Below are positions 1 to 8,232 of a stretch of DNA of 64,000 nucleotides, piece after piece. The notes under the pieces are model-generated. The model saw only the letters and a list, made by a program, of their open reading frames with translations, did no database searches and was not told where the DNA came from. This DNA comes from Pantoea allii (GTDB taxonomy: Bacteria > Pseudomonadota > Gammaproteobacteria > Enterobacterales > Enterobacteriaceae): positions 1 through 64,000 of the forward strand of contig NZ_NTMH01000012.1 in assembly GCF_002307475.1 (NCBI RefSeq), read 5' to 3'. The translations under genes and the position numbers were made by a program. Position 1 is the first letter of the stretch, and the number at the start of each line of letters is the position of its first letter.

Positions 1-454
1 AACCGCCACTGACAAAATCCGGGTCAAAGGTATTACATACCGCGCCGTAGGGTGAACGTGTGCCGACCAGGCCGGTAGCAAACTGGTCGAGGTTGGTTTT
101 TCCCATCACCACCGCGCCCGCCGCTTTGAGTCGCGCCACCACAAATGCATCATCAACAGCGGTGTAGCTGAAAGCAGGGCAGGCGGCGGTTGTCGGCCAG
201 CCTGCCACGTCAATGTTGTCTTTCACTGCAAAGGGCACACCAAACAGTGGGAGCGAGTTCGGGTCCTGCTGGTAGCGCGCCAGGAGCGGCTCAGTTTGCG
301 CCATTAACTGGGACGGCGTGGCAAGGTAGATCCAGGCATTATCTTCCGGGTCCAGCTCAGAAAGGTGGGCCGCCAGCAGCGTGTGGATCTGCTCAGGGTG
401 CTGCTGAGCGCGTTGCTGCCACTCTTTTAGGGTTAAGCCAAATGTCGAAGCCAT
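1..454 (-). CDS. atzF: Allophanate hydrolase (amidase-signature family), 5' part only
   Basis: The reading frame runs leftward from ATG at 454-452 and leaves the window at position 1, so only the first ~151 residues are visible. They hold the N-terminal half of an amidase-signature enzyme: AVKDNIDVAG (with the family's catalytic lysine), then PTTAACPAF, then GKTNLDQFATGLVGTRSPYG and the beginning of the serine-rich loop (FVSGG) at the edge. The TNLDQFATGLVGTRSPYG block is typical of allophanate hydrolase, which splits allophanate to ammonia and CO2 in ATP-dependent urea breakdown; partner urea carboxylase genes would lie outside the window. The ribosome-binding site is weak (TTGGA). Another amidase-signature amidase is the main alternative. 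Confidence 0.85.
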   Translation of the reverse strand, partial: MASTFGLTLKEWQQRAQQHPEQIHTLLAAHLSELDPEDNAWIYLATPSQLMAQTEPLLARYQQDPNSLPLFGVPFAVKDNIDVAGWPTTAACPAFSYTAVDDAFVVARLKAAGAVVMGKTNLDQFATGLVGTRSPYGAVCNTFDPDFVSGG

Positions 455-724
455 GCAGTGAATTCCAACAGGTATACAAGATGGGATTCAACAAAGCAAA
501 GCCTGTGCCAGAATTTTAATTATATGAATCAATAAGATAATTCGGCCATCCATAAGTATATGTGATGATAAAATGCACAGTTGTCGCGCAGGCATTGTGA
601 CATCGCGGTGCGTTGAACGTCTGCTAAGGTAAATTTTGTGAAGAACATGGCAAGAGTGGCTTCCCCTGGTTAGCATGAATAACGCCTGGCACGTAGCCAG
701 CGCCCAGCAACAGAGGAGATTTAC
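455..724. promoter_or_regulatory. Divergent intergenic region between atzF and slt
   Basis: This 270-base gap separates two divergent genes and must carry promoters for both. It is AT-rich near 510-570. An AGGAG ribosome-binding site for slt lies just before 725. I could not assign convincing -35/-10 pairs. Confidence 0.4.
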
Positions 725-2644
725 GTGGAGAAGTGGCGTAACTGGATGATAGGGATCTGCCTGGTCAGCACGGCAGGCAGCGCATGGGCTGATTCGCTTG
801 ATCAACAACGGCAACGATATCAACAGATTAAGCAGGCGTGGGACAGTAATCAAATGGCGACAGTCGAACAGCTGTTACCGACGCTGCAGGATTATCCGCT
901 TTACCCGTATTTAGAATATCGTCTGCTGGCGCAGGATCTCGATCAGGAAACCAGCCTGGCGGTACAGAATTTCATTCAAAAGTATCCCACGTTACCGCCC
1001 GCCCGCTCGCTGAAAACGCGTTTTGTTAACGTACTGGCACATCGTCAGGACTGGCAAGGCGTGCTCAACTTCAGCCCCGATGAACCCACGCCGGTTCAGG
1101 CGCGCTGTAACTGGTACTATGCCAAATGGTCAACCGGTCAGCAGCAGGTCGCCTTTGACGGTGCAAAAGCGATTTGGCTACGCGGTACGGCCCTGCCGAA
1201 TGACTGTGACAAGTTATTTTCTGTCTGGCAGGCCAGCGGTCAGCTTTCTCCCATCACCATTCTTGAACGTATCCGTCTGGCGATGAAAGCGGGCAATGAC
1301 AGCCTGGTCAGCTACCTGGCGAAAACGCTGCCCGCCGATTATAAGACGATGTCGGATGCGCTGCTGGCGCTGCAGAAAGATCCCCAATCCGTTACAACCT
1401 TTGCCAACAGCGTCGGTGCGACCGATTTCACACGGCAGGCCACGATTTTTGCGTTCACCCGCGTCGCGCGTGCCGATATGGAAAATGCCCGTAGCATGAT
1501 CCCGCAACTGGTGCGGGCGCAAAAAATGGGCCCCGAAGATGAGCAGGCGCTGAAAGAAATTGTGGTCTGGCGCATGATGGGGAGCGATCTGACGTCAGAG
1601 CAGGCGCGCTGGCGCGATGCGGTGGTGATGGACAGTGAGTCTACCGCGTTAATAGAGCGGCGGGTGCGCCTGGCGCTCACTGAAAACGATCGCCGTGGTC
1701 TGAACACCTGGATTGCTCGTCTGCCGGTTGAGGCAAAAGAGAAAGATGAGTGGCAATACTGGCAGGCCGATCTGCTTTATTCAAAAGATCGAAAAGAAGA
1801 AGCGGATGAAATACTGCATAAGCTGATGAAGTCACGCGGTTTTTATCCCATGGTCGCCGCGCAACGTTTGGGCGTGGAGTATCCACTTCAGGTGGATGCC
1901 GCTCCAAAACCGGACAGTGCAACAATCCAGGGGCCGGAGTTGGCACGCGTGCGTGAGCTGATGTACTGGGGGATGGACAACCTGGCACGCAGCGAATGGG
2001 CTAACCTGATTGGCAGCAAAACCCATGTGCAGCAGCAGATGCTGGCGCGTTATGCCAGCGAACAGGACTGGTGGGATCTGAGCGTACAGGCGACGATTAC
2101 CGCGAAAATGTGGGACAGCCTGAAAGAACGTTTCCCGCTGGCATGGCAGGATCTGTATAAGCAGAACACCCAGGGGAAAACCATTCCGCAAAGTTATGCG
2201 ATGGCCATTTCCCGTCAGGAAAGTGCGTGGAACCCCAAAGCACGTTCACCGGTGGGAGCCAGTGGGCTGATGCAGATTATGCCCGCGACAGCGACGCACA
2301 CCGTGAAGATGTTCAACATACCCGGCTATGTCAATCCGTCTCAGCTGTTCGATCCGCAAACCAATATCCAGATCGGGACGCAGTATCTGGAGTATGTTTA
2401 CCAGCAGTTTGATAAGAACCGGATTTTCTCGTCCGCGGCTTACAACGCCGGGCCGGGTCGGGTACGGACGTGGCAGGGCAGTACCGCAGGGAATCTGAGC
2501 GCGGTCGCCTTTATCGAAACCATTCCGTTTTCCGAAACCCGAGGTTACGTGAAGAACGTGCTGGCTTATGATGCCTACTACCGGTATTTCATGGGCCAGC
2601 CTGACAAGATCCTGTCAGATGCTGAGTGGAATCGCCGCTACTAG
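725..2644 (+). CDS. slt: Soluble lytic murein transglycosylase Slt70
   Basis: Periplasmic enzyme that cleaves the MurNAc-GlcNAc bond of peptidoglycan with formation of a 1,6-anhydro product. The 639-residue product (E. coli 645) starts at GTG 725, preceded by AGGAG. A signal peptide ends near GSAWA-DSLDQ (about residue 22). A long alpha-helical superhelix follows (about 25-480), then the C-terminal lysozyme-like SLT domain. The catalytic glutamate is residue 499 in SRQESAWNP, followed by SPVGASGLMQIMP and SSAAYNAGPGR. The trpR operator palindrome begins 10 bases after the stop codon. In E. coli the upstream neighbour is ettA; here it is a divergent allophanate hydrolase gene. Confidence 0.97.
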   Translation: MEKWRNWMIGICLVSTAGSAWADSLDQQRQRYQQIKQAWDSNQMATVEQLLPTLQDYPLYPYLEYRLLAQDLDQETSLAVQNFIQKYPTLPPARSLKTRFVNVLAHRQDWQGVLNFSPDEPTPVQARCNWYYAKWSTGQQQVAFDGAKAIWLRGTALPNDCDKLFSVWQASGQLSPITILERIRLAMKAGNDSLVSYLAKTLPADYKTMSDALLALQKDPQSVTTFANSVGATDFTRQATIFAFTRVARADMENARSMIPQLVRAQKMGPEDEQALKEIVVWRMMGSDLTSEQARWRDAVVMDSESTALIERRVRLALTENDRRGLNTWIARLPVEAKEKDEWQYWQADLLYSKDRKEEADEILHKLMKSRGFYPMVAAQRLGVEYPLQVDAAPKPDSATIQGPELARVRELMYWGMDNLARSEWANLIGSKTHVQQQMLARYASEQDWWDLSVQATITAKMWDSLKERFPLAWQDLYKQNTQGKTIPQSYAMAISRQESAWNPKARSPVGASGLMQIMPATATHTVKMFNIPGYVNPSQLFDPQTNIQIGTQYLEYVYQQFDKNRIFSSAAYNAGPGRVRTWQGSTAGNLSAVAFIETIPFSETRGYVKNVLAYDAYYRYFMGQPDKILSDAEWNRRY

Positions 2645-2653
2645 CTGTGTTAA

Positions 2654-2683
2654 GCTTCCGTACTCTTTAGCGAGTACGGAAGC
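2654..2683 (+). promoter_or_regulatory. trpR operator (TrpR-binding palindrome)
   Basis: A perfect 12-base inverted repeat (GCTTCCGTACTC / GAGTACGGAAGC) with a 6-base centre. Its core GTACTCTTTAGCGAGTAC (2660-2677) matches, from memory, the operator through which E. coli trpR represses itself. The repeat ends only 5 bases before the trpR ATG, and its right arm contains GGAAG, the only visible ribosome-binding site. The hairpin could also slow read-through from slt, but no T-tract follows. Confidence 0.85.
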
Positions 2684-2688
2684 CTTTC

Positions 2689-3009
2689 ATGAATCAACCC
2701 TCTGTGCCATCCAACACTGAACCGGCTGCGGACGCTGACTGGCTGCGTTTTGTTGACCTGATGCATCAGGCTTTTGCGGACCATCACGCGCTGCCGCTGT
2801 TGCAACTGATGATGACGCCTGATGAGCGAGAGGCTTTTGGTACACGCTTGCGTATCATTGAATCCTTGCTGAATGGCGATATCAGCCAGCGTGAGTTGAA
2901 AAATGAACTGGGCGTGGGAATTGCCACGATAACCCGTGGTTCAAACAGCCTGAAAGAAGCCCCTCCAGAGCTGAAGCGTTGGCTGGAAGCGCAACTTCAT
3001 CGCCGCTGA
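2689..3009 (+). CDS. trpR: Trp operon repressor TrpR
   Basis: DNA-binding repressor that, with bound L-tryptophan, blocks trpEDCBA, aroH, mtr and its own gene in E. coli. The 106-residue product (E. coli 108) has the all-helical TrpR fold. The helix-turn-helix is in [20 protein letters not shown], preceded by [17 protein letters not shown]. The first ~18 residues diverge from E. coli, as is usual for the flexible arm. The gene lies directly after its operator and ends base-to-base against convergent yjjX: the trpR TGA at 3007-3009 abuts the yjjX stop at 3010-3012, leaving no room for a separate terminator. Confidence 0.97.
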   Translation: MNQPSVPSNTEPAADADWLRFVDLMHQAFADHHALPLLQLMMTPDEREAFGTRLRIIESLLNGDISQRELKNELGVGIATITRGSNSLKEAPPELKRWLEAQLHRR

Positions 3010-3528
3010 TTATTGCTGATAGAACGGATGTGTGAGCGGACAGAGCGCCAAAATCAAGGCCTGGTGGTAGACGCTGGTGCGGCTAAGCAGGCCATTGGTC
3101 AAGGTACCGATCGCGCCACCTTTGTGTTTAATGTTTTCGACCCCGGTCAGACGTGCCATTTCTTCGCCCAGTTCGCGACCTTCACGTAATCCGGCCATCA
3201 CAACCGGCGGCAGGGTAAAACTGGCCGAACGCGACTCGCCACGCTGTTTCTGGTTTTCCACTACCATCCAGGCAAAGGCAGACTCTTCTTCAATACCTGC
3301 TTCAATCGCCACCCAGAAGTCGGCTTCCGGGCGAACCTGACGGGCATTCATGACACGCTGACGTGCGCCAGTTCGCGTTTCGTGATTGGTTAATGGCTGT
3401 GCGGCAACGCCGCTCTCGACCTCGACCCCTTCAATATGGCAGGATCCCTCGCCGAAAACGTCGTTGAATGCCTGAGCAATTGCACGAATCTTTGCTGGAT
3501 TAATGGTAGCTGCGACAACATGGTACAT
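3010..3528 (-). CDS. yjjX: Inosine/xanthosine triphosphatase (non-canonical purine NTPase)
   Basis: House-cleaning enzyme that hydrolyses ITP/XTP so that deaminated purines are not built into nucleic acids. The product starts [14 protein letters not shown] and contains [27 protein letters not shown] and a C-terminal [14 protein letters not shown], all as in YjjX. ATG at 3528 gives 172 residues and matches the E. coli start (MHQVV). An in-frame TTG two codons upstream (3534) has a better-spaced ribosome-binding site (GAGGG, 5 bases away), so a start at 3534 is possible. Convergent with trpR and divergent from gpmB. Confidence 0.93.
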   Translation of the reverse strand: MYHVVAATINPAKIRAIAQAFNDVFGEGSCHIEGVEVESGVAAQPLTNHETRTGARQRVMNARQVRPEADFWVAIEAGIEEESAFAWMVVENQKQRGESRSASFTLPPVVMAGLREGRELGEEMARLTGVENIKHKGGAIGTLTNGLLSRTSVYHQALILALCPLTHPFYQQ

Positions 3529-3588
3529 AATCAATTGAACCCTCAGGTAATAAAGGCGATTTTGGTCGCAGTATAACGGAAACTAAGC

Positions 3589-4236
3589 ATGCTACAGGTC
3601 TATCTTGTTCGTCACGGTGAAACGGTATGGAATGCAGAGCGTCGCATTCAAGGGCACTCCGACAGTCCGCTGACGGAAAAAGGTGAGCAACAAGCCCGTC
3701 AGGTCGGTGAACGTATCAAAAACGCAGGTATCACACATATCATTTCCAGCGATTTAGGGCGCACCCGGCGCACCGCTGAAATCATTGCTGATGCCTGTGG
3801 ATGTGACATTACCTTCGACCCGCGTTTGCGGGAGCTGAATATGGGCGTACTGGAAAAGCGTCTGCTTGACGAACTGAGCGCGGAAGAAGAGCGCTGGCGC
3901 GCTTCGCTGGTTAACGGAACCGAGGGTGGCCGTATTCCTCAGGGCGAGTCAATGACGGAGCTGGCGCAACGTATGCAGGCTGCTCTGGATGCCTGTCTTG
4001 CGCTGCCAGCCGGTAGCCGTCCATTACTGGTCAGCCACGGTATGGCGCTGGGTGTTCTGGTCAGCACGATTCTGGGGCTGCCGGCTTATGCCGAGCGTCG
4101 TCTTCGCCTGCGCAACTGTTCGATCTCACGCGTCGATCATCAGCAGAGCGCGTGGCTGGCGCAGGGTTGGGTCGTGGAGACTGCGGGTGATATCACCCAT
4201 CTCGACGCGCCTGCGATGGACGAGCTTCAGCGTTAA
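3589..4236 (+). CDS. gpmB: GpmB/YtjC histidine-phosphatase family protein
   Basis: Member of the phosphoglycerate-mutase-like histidine phosphatase family. The product has 215 residues, as in E. coli. The catalytic RHG motif is at residues 8-10 (LVRHGETVWN, His9 as the phospho-acceptor), with SSDLGRTRRTAEII near 54 and the second catalytic His in LLVSHGMALG. Although named as a mutase, E. coli GpmB has little or no phosphoglycerate mutase activity and probably acts as a phosphatase; the natural substrate is not evident here. Convergent with rob across a 25-base palindrome. Confidence 0.93.
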   Translation: MLQVYLVRHGETVWNAERRIQGHSDSPLTEKGEQQARQVGERIKNAGITHIISSDLGRTRRTAEIIADACGCDITFDPRLRELNMGVLEKRLLDELSAEEERWRASLVNGTEGGRIPQGESMTELAQRMQAALDACLALPAGSRPLLVSHGMALGVLVSTILGLPAYAERRLRLRNCSISRVDHQQSAWLAQGWVVETAGDITHLDAPAMDELQR

Positions 4237-4240
4237 TCGA

Positions 4241-4265
4241 TTATGCCGTCATGATGACGGCATAA
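4241..4265. terminator. Palindrome between convergent gpmB and rob
   Basis: TTATGCCGTCAT and ATGACGGCATAA form a perfect 12-base inverted repeat around one central G. It lies 5 bases after the gpmB stop and 10 bases before the rob stop, so it can act as a hairpin in both transcripts. No T-tract follows on either side, so it may work as a Rho-assisted or 3'-end stabilising element. Confidence 0.6.
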
Positions 4266-4275
4266 CCGCAAGCGT

Positions 4276-5142
4276 TTAACGGCGAATCGGAATCAGATAT
4301 TCACAGTGAATCTCTGTTGGCGGCTCGCTGCGCTTTTTGCCGCCATGGGTAATAAAGCGTTCAATATCCTGCCCCATACGGCGCGTCAGGCCCAGCGTTG
4401 GCATACAGGTTCCGTACAGCAACAGAATAAATTCCTGCAGTTCCACGCGCGGGCCATTGTAGTTGAACTGAACGTAATCTCCCGCTTCAAGAATCACCTT
4501 CTGCCCTGAATACATCGTGGTTGCGCTGTCGGCAGGAACGGCCGTGGTGTACAGAATCTCCTGCTCATCATCCTTTTCATGACTGGCACGGACCTGGTGC
4601 AACCCATAAAGCACGGGCGGAACCGTATCCGTTTCCAGCAGAAACTGTTTCCAGAAATGAACACGCATCTCATCACGGTAGCTGGAGATTTGTTCCAGGG
4701 TACAGGTATAACTCTGTGTCTGTCCCATCAGCACGGTTTCCGGAAGCGTCACGAACTGCGATTCTGGCTGCTGTTCATTCCCTAACCGAATCGGCGGGCG
4801 GATACCAAAGGAGTTCCATTCTGACGAACGGCGATACCATGCAGGTGTTTGATTAAACTGCTTTTTAAAGGCTCGCGTAAAGGTCTGTTGTGAATCAAAA
4901 CGATACTGCAGAGCAATATCGAGAATCGGGCGGCTGGTCAGGCGAAGTGCTACCGCTGCTTTGGAAAGACGTCGTGCCCGGATGTAAGCGCCAATGGCGT
5001 GTCCGGTAACGTCTTTAAACATCCGTTGTAGATGCCATTTAGAATAACCCGCTTTAATGGAAACATTATCCAGTGAAAGTGGTTGATCCAAATGGCTCTC
5101 CAGCCAGGCAAGCAAATCGCGAATGATACCGGCTTGGTCCAT
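4276..5142 (-). CDS. rob: Right-origin-binding transcriptional activator Rob (AraC/XylS family)
   Basis: Regulator related to MarA and SoxS that activates stress and efflux genes. The 288-residue product (E. coli 289) has an N-terminal AraC-type DNA-binding domain with two helix-turn-helices (about residues 8-105; SIKAGYSKWHLQRMFKDVTG and FDSQQTFTRAFKKQFNQTP). A GyrI-like small-molecule-binding domain follows (about 120-288), which in E. coli responds to bile salts and fatty acids. Divergent from creA across a 195-base gap. Confidence 0.97.
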   Translation of the reverse strand: MDQAGIIRDLLAWLESHLDQPLSLDNVSIKAGYSKWHLQRMFKDVTGHAIGAYIRARRLSKAAVALRLTSRPILDIALQYRFDSQQTFTRAFKKQFNQTPAWYRRSSEWNSFGIRPPIRLGNEQQPESQFVTLPETVLMGQTQSYTCTLEQISSYRDEMRVHFWKQFLLETDTVPPVLYGLHQVRASHEKDDEQEILYTTAVPADSATTMYSGQKVILEAGDYVQFNYNGPRVELQEFILLLYGTCMPTLGLTRRMGQDIERFITHGGKKRSEPPTEIHCEYLIPIRR

Positions 5143-5337
5143 AAAACATCCTCATACTCTGGTGGCGCAGCTAAATGAAGTCGACGAATAATAGCACTTA
5201 TTGCTTAAAAGACATGTTCGGTTTTGACAGGGATTGTTGTGCTATCTACGCGGGAATTTCTACCCTTTTTACGTTGGTGATTGCATCAATTAACAGTACA
5301 TTACATGCTCATCTATTACATTTGCAATGGTAACTCA

Positions 5338-5811
5338 ATGACAACACTTCGTCTTGTAATCCTCACCTTCGCAGGTTTACTGTTTTCCGGTCCGCTGTTG
5401 GCTGAAGAGATTGGCTCCGTCAACACCGTGTTTAAGATATTTGGACCTGACCATAAAATTGTGGTGGAAGCGTTTGACGATCCTGACGTAAAAAATGTCA
5501 CTTGCTACATTAGCCGGGCTAAAACAGGCGGCATTAAGGGCGGGCTGGGATTAGCGGAGGATACATCTGACGCGGCCATTTCGTGCCAGCAAATTGGGCC
5601 GATTGAACTGAGTGAAAAAATTGCCAAAGGCAAAGCAGAAGGGGACGTGGTGTTCCGCCAGCGGACGTCGCTGATCTTTAAGAAACTGCAGGTTGTGCGT
5701 TTCTTTGACAGCAAGCGTAACGCATTAGTCTATCTGGCGTACTCAGACAAAGTGGTGGATGGCTCACCCAAAAATGCGTTGAGCGCCGTACCGATTATGC
5801 CGTGGCATTAA
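5338..5811 (+). CDS. creA: CreA family secreted protein
   Basis: Exported protein of unknown role. ATG at 5338 gives 157 residues, the same as E. coli, with a signal peptide ending at [11 protein letters not shown]; the in-frame upstream codons from 5281 add sequence with no homology. Conserved blocks are [39 protein letters not shown] (two conserved cysteines with KNVTC) and [16 protein letters not shown]. In E. coli creA heads creABCD, where CreBC is a two-component system. Here creB, creC and creD are missing and creA is followed directly by arcA on the other strand. Confidence 0.95.
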   Translation: MTTLRLVILTFAGLLFSGPLLAEEIGSVNTVFKIFGPDHKIVVEAFDDPDVKNVTCYISRAKTGGIKGGLGLAEDTSDAAISCQQIGPIELSEKIAKGKAEGDVVFRQRTSLIFKKLQVVRFFDSKRNALVYLAYSDKVVDGSPKNALSAVPIMPWH

Positions 5812-5825
5812 GGCCAGGACATTAA

Positions 5826-5850
5826 AAACGCCCGTGAGGGCGTTTAAAAA
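5826..5850. terminator. Bidirectional terminator between creA and arcA
   Basis: AAACGCCC-GTGA-GGGCGTTT hairpin. Read on the minus strand it is followed by a five-base T run, giving a standard intrinsic terminator for arcA. Read on the plus strand the T run is only three bases, so it is weaker for creA. Confidence 0.8.
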
Positions 5851-5858
5851 ACGACAGA

Positions 5859-6575
5859 TTAATCCTGCAGGTCGCCGCAGAAACGATAGCCTTCACCATG
5901 AATGGTGGCGATGATTTCCGGGGTATCTGGCGTGGATTCAAAATGTTTGCGGATACGACGGATCGTCACGTCAACGGTACGATCGTGTGGCTTGAGGTCG
6001 CGTCCGGTCATCTTCTTCAGCAAATCAGCACGTGTCTGAATCTTGCCCGGATTTTCGCAGAAGTGCAGCATGGCACGGAACTCACTGCGCGGCAGTTTGT
6101 ACTGCTCACCGTTGGGATTGATCAGCGATCGGCTGTTGATGTCCAGCTCCCAGCCGTTGAACTTGTAGCTTTCAACCTGGCGGCGCTCTTCATTAGGCAA
6201 AGGCAAATTCATGGTGCGCAACAGCAGGTTACGGGCACGAATAGTTAATTCACGTGGGTTGAACGGTTTGGTGATGTAGTCATCTGCACCAATTTCCAGC
6301 CCAAGGATCTTATCGACTTCATTATCGCGTCCGGTCAGGAACATCAATGCCACATTAGCTTGCTCACGCAGTTCACGCGCCAGTAACAGGCCATTTTTGC
6401 CTGGCAGGTTGATGTCCATGATAACCAGATTGACATCATTGTCGGTCAACACCTGATGCATTTCTGCACCGTCGGTGGCTTCATATACGACATAACCTTC
6501 CGCCTCAAAAATACTTTTGAGGGTATTACGCGTGACCAGTTCGTCTTCAACGATGAGAATGTGCGGGGTCTGCAT
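5859..6575 (-). CDS. arcA: Aerobic respiration control response regulator ArcA
   Basis: Response regulator of the ArcB/ArcA system, which represses aerobic metabolism genes when quinones are reduced. The 238-residue product has a receiver domain (about 1-120) with the phospho-acceptor Asp54 in VIMDINLPG, acidic residues EDE at 10-12 and Lys in [10 protein letters not shown]. An OmpR-type winged-helix domain follows (about 135-232; [26 protein letters not shown]). Its upstream region (6576-6870) is long and carries an FNR site, in keeping with anaerobic induction by FNR known in E. coli. Confidence 0.98.
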   Translation of the reverse strand: MQTPHILIVEDELVTRNTLKSIFEAEGYVVYEATDGAEMHQVLTDNDVNLVIMDINLPGKNGLLLARELREQANVALMFLTGRDNEVDKILGLEIGADDYITKPFNPRELTIRARNLLLRTMNLPLPNEERRQVESYKFNGWELDINSRSLINPNGEQYKLPRSEFRAMLHFCENPGKIQTRADLLKKMTGRDLKPHDRTVDVTIRRIRKHFESTPDTPEIIATIHGEGYRFCGDLQD

Positions 6576-7181
6576 GTTTAGCTACCTAATTTTGCCAACT
6601 AAATTGAAAACAGGGCGTACAGCGGTTAGGTGCTCTCCAGTGCGGAGAACGGCAAGCTTTGCTGAACCGTTGTACGAAAGTAAATTTTGATAAGCTTTTA
6701 TCAATGTCAACAACAGTGTTAGCTCAGCCAGCCGGGATAAAGATTCCATGCCCTGCGGAATAAATAATTTGAAACATATACTAACTGTATTAACAGCAAC
6801 CTAACAGCAATAACAACAACTGGTAAGCATAAAAACAACGCTTCGTTGACTTATATCAAATGCAATTGTAGCACGTTAACATTTCTGTGAAAAACATCTC
6901 AAAAAATAGCGTGCTGGCTGACATAAAGCATCATCTTTGTGCCGGTGAGACGGGGTTGTCACAAAATATGATGTTAGGAACTTACTATTACAGTGGACTG
7001 AAATGAAAGGCTTTTATTTGGACTATTCTGATAATGTGCACTTTATGATAAAAACACACTCTTCGGCCTTTTTTAACGTGTTTTAACATGTATTTCAGGG
7101 TTTTAACCTGACTGCCTATATCCCTTAATAATATGGGGCCATGTTACACTACTGGCGTACACATTAACTGATGGAACAATC
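6576..7181. promoter_or_regulatory. Long regulatory region between arcA and yjtD, with a yjjY-like relic
   Basis: About 600 bases between divergent genes. From memory of the K-12 sequence, 6700-6870 is clearly related to the yjjY/arcA-promoter DNA of E. coli. A plus-strand frame reads INVNNSVSS (6700-6726) and ends ILTVLTAT at 6804, close to INVNNIIS and ILTILTAT of YjjY. The frame has stops at 6688-6693 where the YjjY N-terminus should be, and the only internal ATG is at 6748, leaving 18 codons. It may be a relic, or the conservation may reflect arcA promoter DNA. The rest (6870-7181) is AT-rich; a 27-codon ORF begins at 7002 with no clear support. Confidence 0.55.
6846..6859 (-). promoter_or_regulatory. 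FNR-binding site upstream of arcA
   Basis: TTGACTTATATCAA matches the FNR consensus TTGAT-N4-ATCAA at 9 of 10 fixed positions. It lies about 270 bases upstream of the arcA start. The surrounding bases (CGCTTCG before, CAATTGTAGCACGTTAAC after) resemble the E. coli arcA promoter region as I recall it. FNR activates arcA in E. coli. Confidence 0.75.
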
Positions 7182-7880
7182 ATGCTTTTTCCTCTTATCC
7201 TCGTTTCACCTGCCCGGGCCGAAAATATCGGTGCGGCTGCCCGCGCCATGAAAACCATGGGATTCAGCGAATTGCGGATTGTTGCCAGCGATGCATGGCA
7301 GGACCCGGCAGCACGGCGCGTGGCACATGGTGCGGGAGACATTCTGGATAGGGTAAAAACCTTTGAGACACTGACCGACGCGCTGGCGGATATCGATTTT
7401 TCCGTCGCCACCACTGCGCGAAGCCGGGCCCGGTTCCGCTATTATGCGACGCCACAACAGGTTGAGGCCCAGTTGCTTGAGAAACGGCAGTGGGTGAACA
7501 GCATGGCGTTGGTGTTTGGCCGTGAAGACAGCGGCCTGACCAACGAAGAGCTTGAACAGGTCGACCTGCTCACCGGTATTCCGATGGCAAATGACTATCC
7601 CTCACTGAACCTGGGGCAGGCGGTCATGGTTTACTGCTACCAGCTGTCGGCGCTCAACCAGGTGGCCGCGCCGGTGGCACCGTCTGCCGATGCGCAACAG
7701 CTCCATGCGCTGCGCCAGCGTTTTGAACAGCTACTGTTGCAGTTAGAGGTCAGTGACGACAGCAAAATGTCAGACTGGATTAACCAGCGCATTGGCCTAC
7801 TGGAGCAGCGCGACAGTGCCATGCTGCATCGTTTACTGCATGACGTGGAAAAAAAGCTGGCAGATAAATCCTCGGGTTAA
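7182..7880 (+). CDS. yjtD: TrmJ-like SpoU-family RNA methyltransferase
   Basis: Predicted S-adenosylmethionine-dependent tRNA/rRNA 2'-O-methyltransferase of the SPOUT superfamily (YjtD/LasT). The 232-residue product shows the expected motifs: an N-terminal VSPARAENIGAAARAMKTMG, then ALVFGREDSGLTNEEL (motif 2) and SLNLGQAVMVYCYQL (motif 3), which form the knotted cofactor pocket. A helical C-terminal part follows (about 165-232). The RNA target is not known from sequence. It precedes the thr leader, as in E. coli. Confidence 0.92.
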   Translation: MLFPLILVSPARAENIGAAARAMKTMGFSELRIVASDAWQDPAARRVAHGAGDILDRVKTFETLTDALADIDFSVATTARSRARFRYYATPQQVEAQLLEKRQWVNSMALVFGREDSGLTNEELEQVDLLTGIPMANDYPSLNLGQAVMVYCYQLSALNQVAAPVAPSADAQQLHALRQRFEQLLLQLEVSDDSKMSDWINQRIGLLEQRDSAMLHRLLHDVEKKLADKSSG

Positions 7881-7999
7881 ACCTGACTATCTAGTGACAG
7901 ATGTTAATGAAGCGCGGTATGCCAAACGATTCGCCAGGTTTTTTTTGTTTAACAGGATGCTAAACATTGTGGTTTATATTTGCGCAAAGGATAAAACCG

Positions 8000-8028
8000 T
8001 TGACTTGATGTGCGCTTTGCTTTACTTC
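8000..8028 (+). promoter_or_regulatory. Candidate thr operon promoter
   Basis: TTGACT (8000-8005) and TACTTC (8023-8028) are separated by 17 bases. The -35 is good and the -10 is weak. The position, about 45-50 bases before the leader peptide, fits the E. coli thr promoter layout. Confidence 0.45.
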
Positions 8029-8075
8029 TTGACGCAGACAGACAATCAATGACAGACAGAAAAAAATAAATCTGA

Positions 8076-8150
8076 ATGCGTAATCACAGCCTGAACACCA
8101 CAATTATTACCACCACCATTACCATTACCATCGGTAAAGGGGCGGGCTGA
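8076..8150 (+). CDS. thrL: thr operon leader peptide
   Basis: A 24-codon ORF starting MRNHSLN and followed by an unbroken run of 12 residues that are only threonine (7) or isoleucine (5), then GKGAG and TGA. It sits just before an intrinsic terminator and thrA. Ribosome stalling at Thr/Ile codons when these charged tRNAs are scarce lets an antiterminator form; this is the known thr attenuation mechanism. E. coli ThrL has 21 residues with 8 Thr and 4 Ile. Confidence 0.95.
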   Translation: MRNHSLNTTIITTTITITIGKGAG

Positions 8151-8175
8151 CGCATCCAGGAAAAACAGAAAAGAA

Positions 8176-8206
8176 GCCCGCACCTCACGAGTGCGGGTTT
8201 TTTTTT
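8176..8206 (+). terminator. thr attenuator terminator
   Basis: CCCGCAC (8177-8183) and GTGCGGG (8191-8197) form a GC-rich stem with a 7-base loop, followed by nine T residues (8198-8206). It lies between thrL and thrA. The same left arm can pair with the GGCGGGC region at the end of thrL as an alternative structure. Confidence 0.95.
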
Positions 8207-8232
8207 GACTCAAAATCAGGAGAGTTGACATC

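Noticed and set aside
488-853. A 121-codon minus-strand frame across the slt start
   Set aside because: It overlaps the coding start of slt and the divergent promoter region, with no homology.
7877-7950. AAACCTG ... CAGGTTTTTTTT as a yjtD terminator
   Set aside because: The arms are only 7 bases and more than 50 bases apart, so a stable hairpin is not convincing despite the T run.
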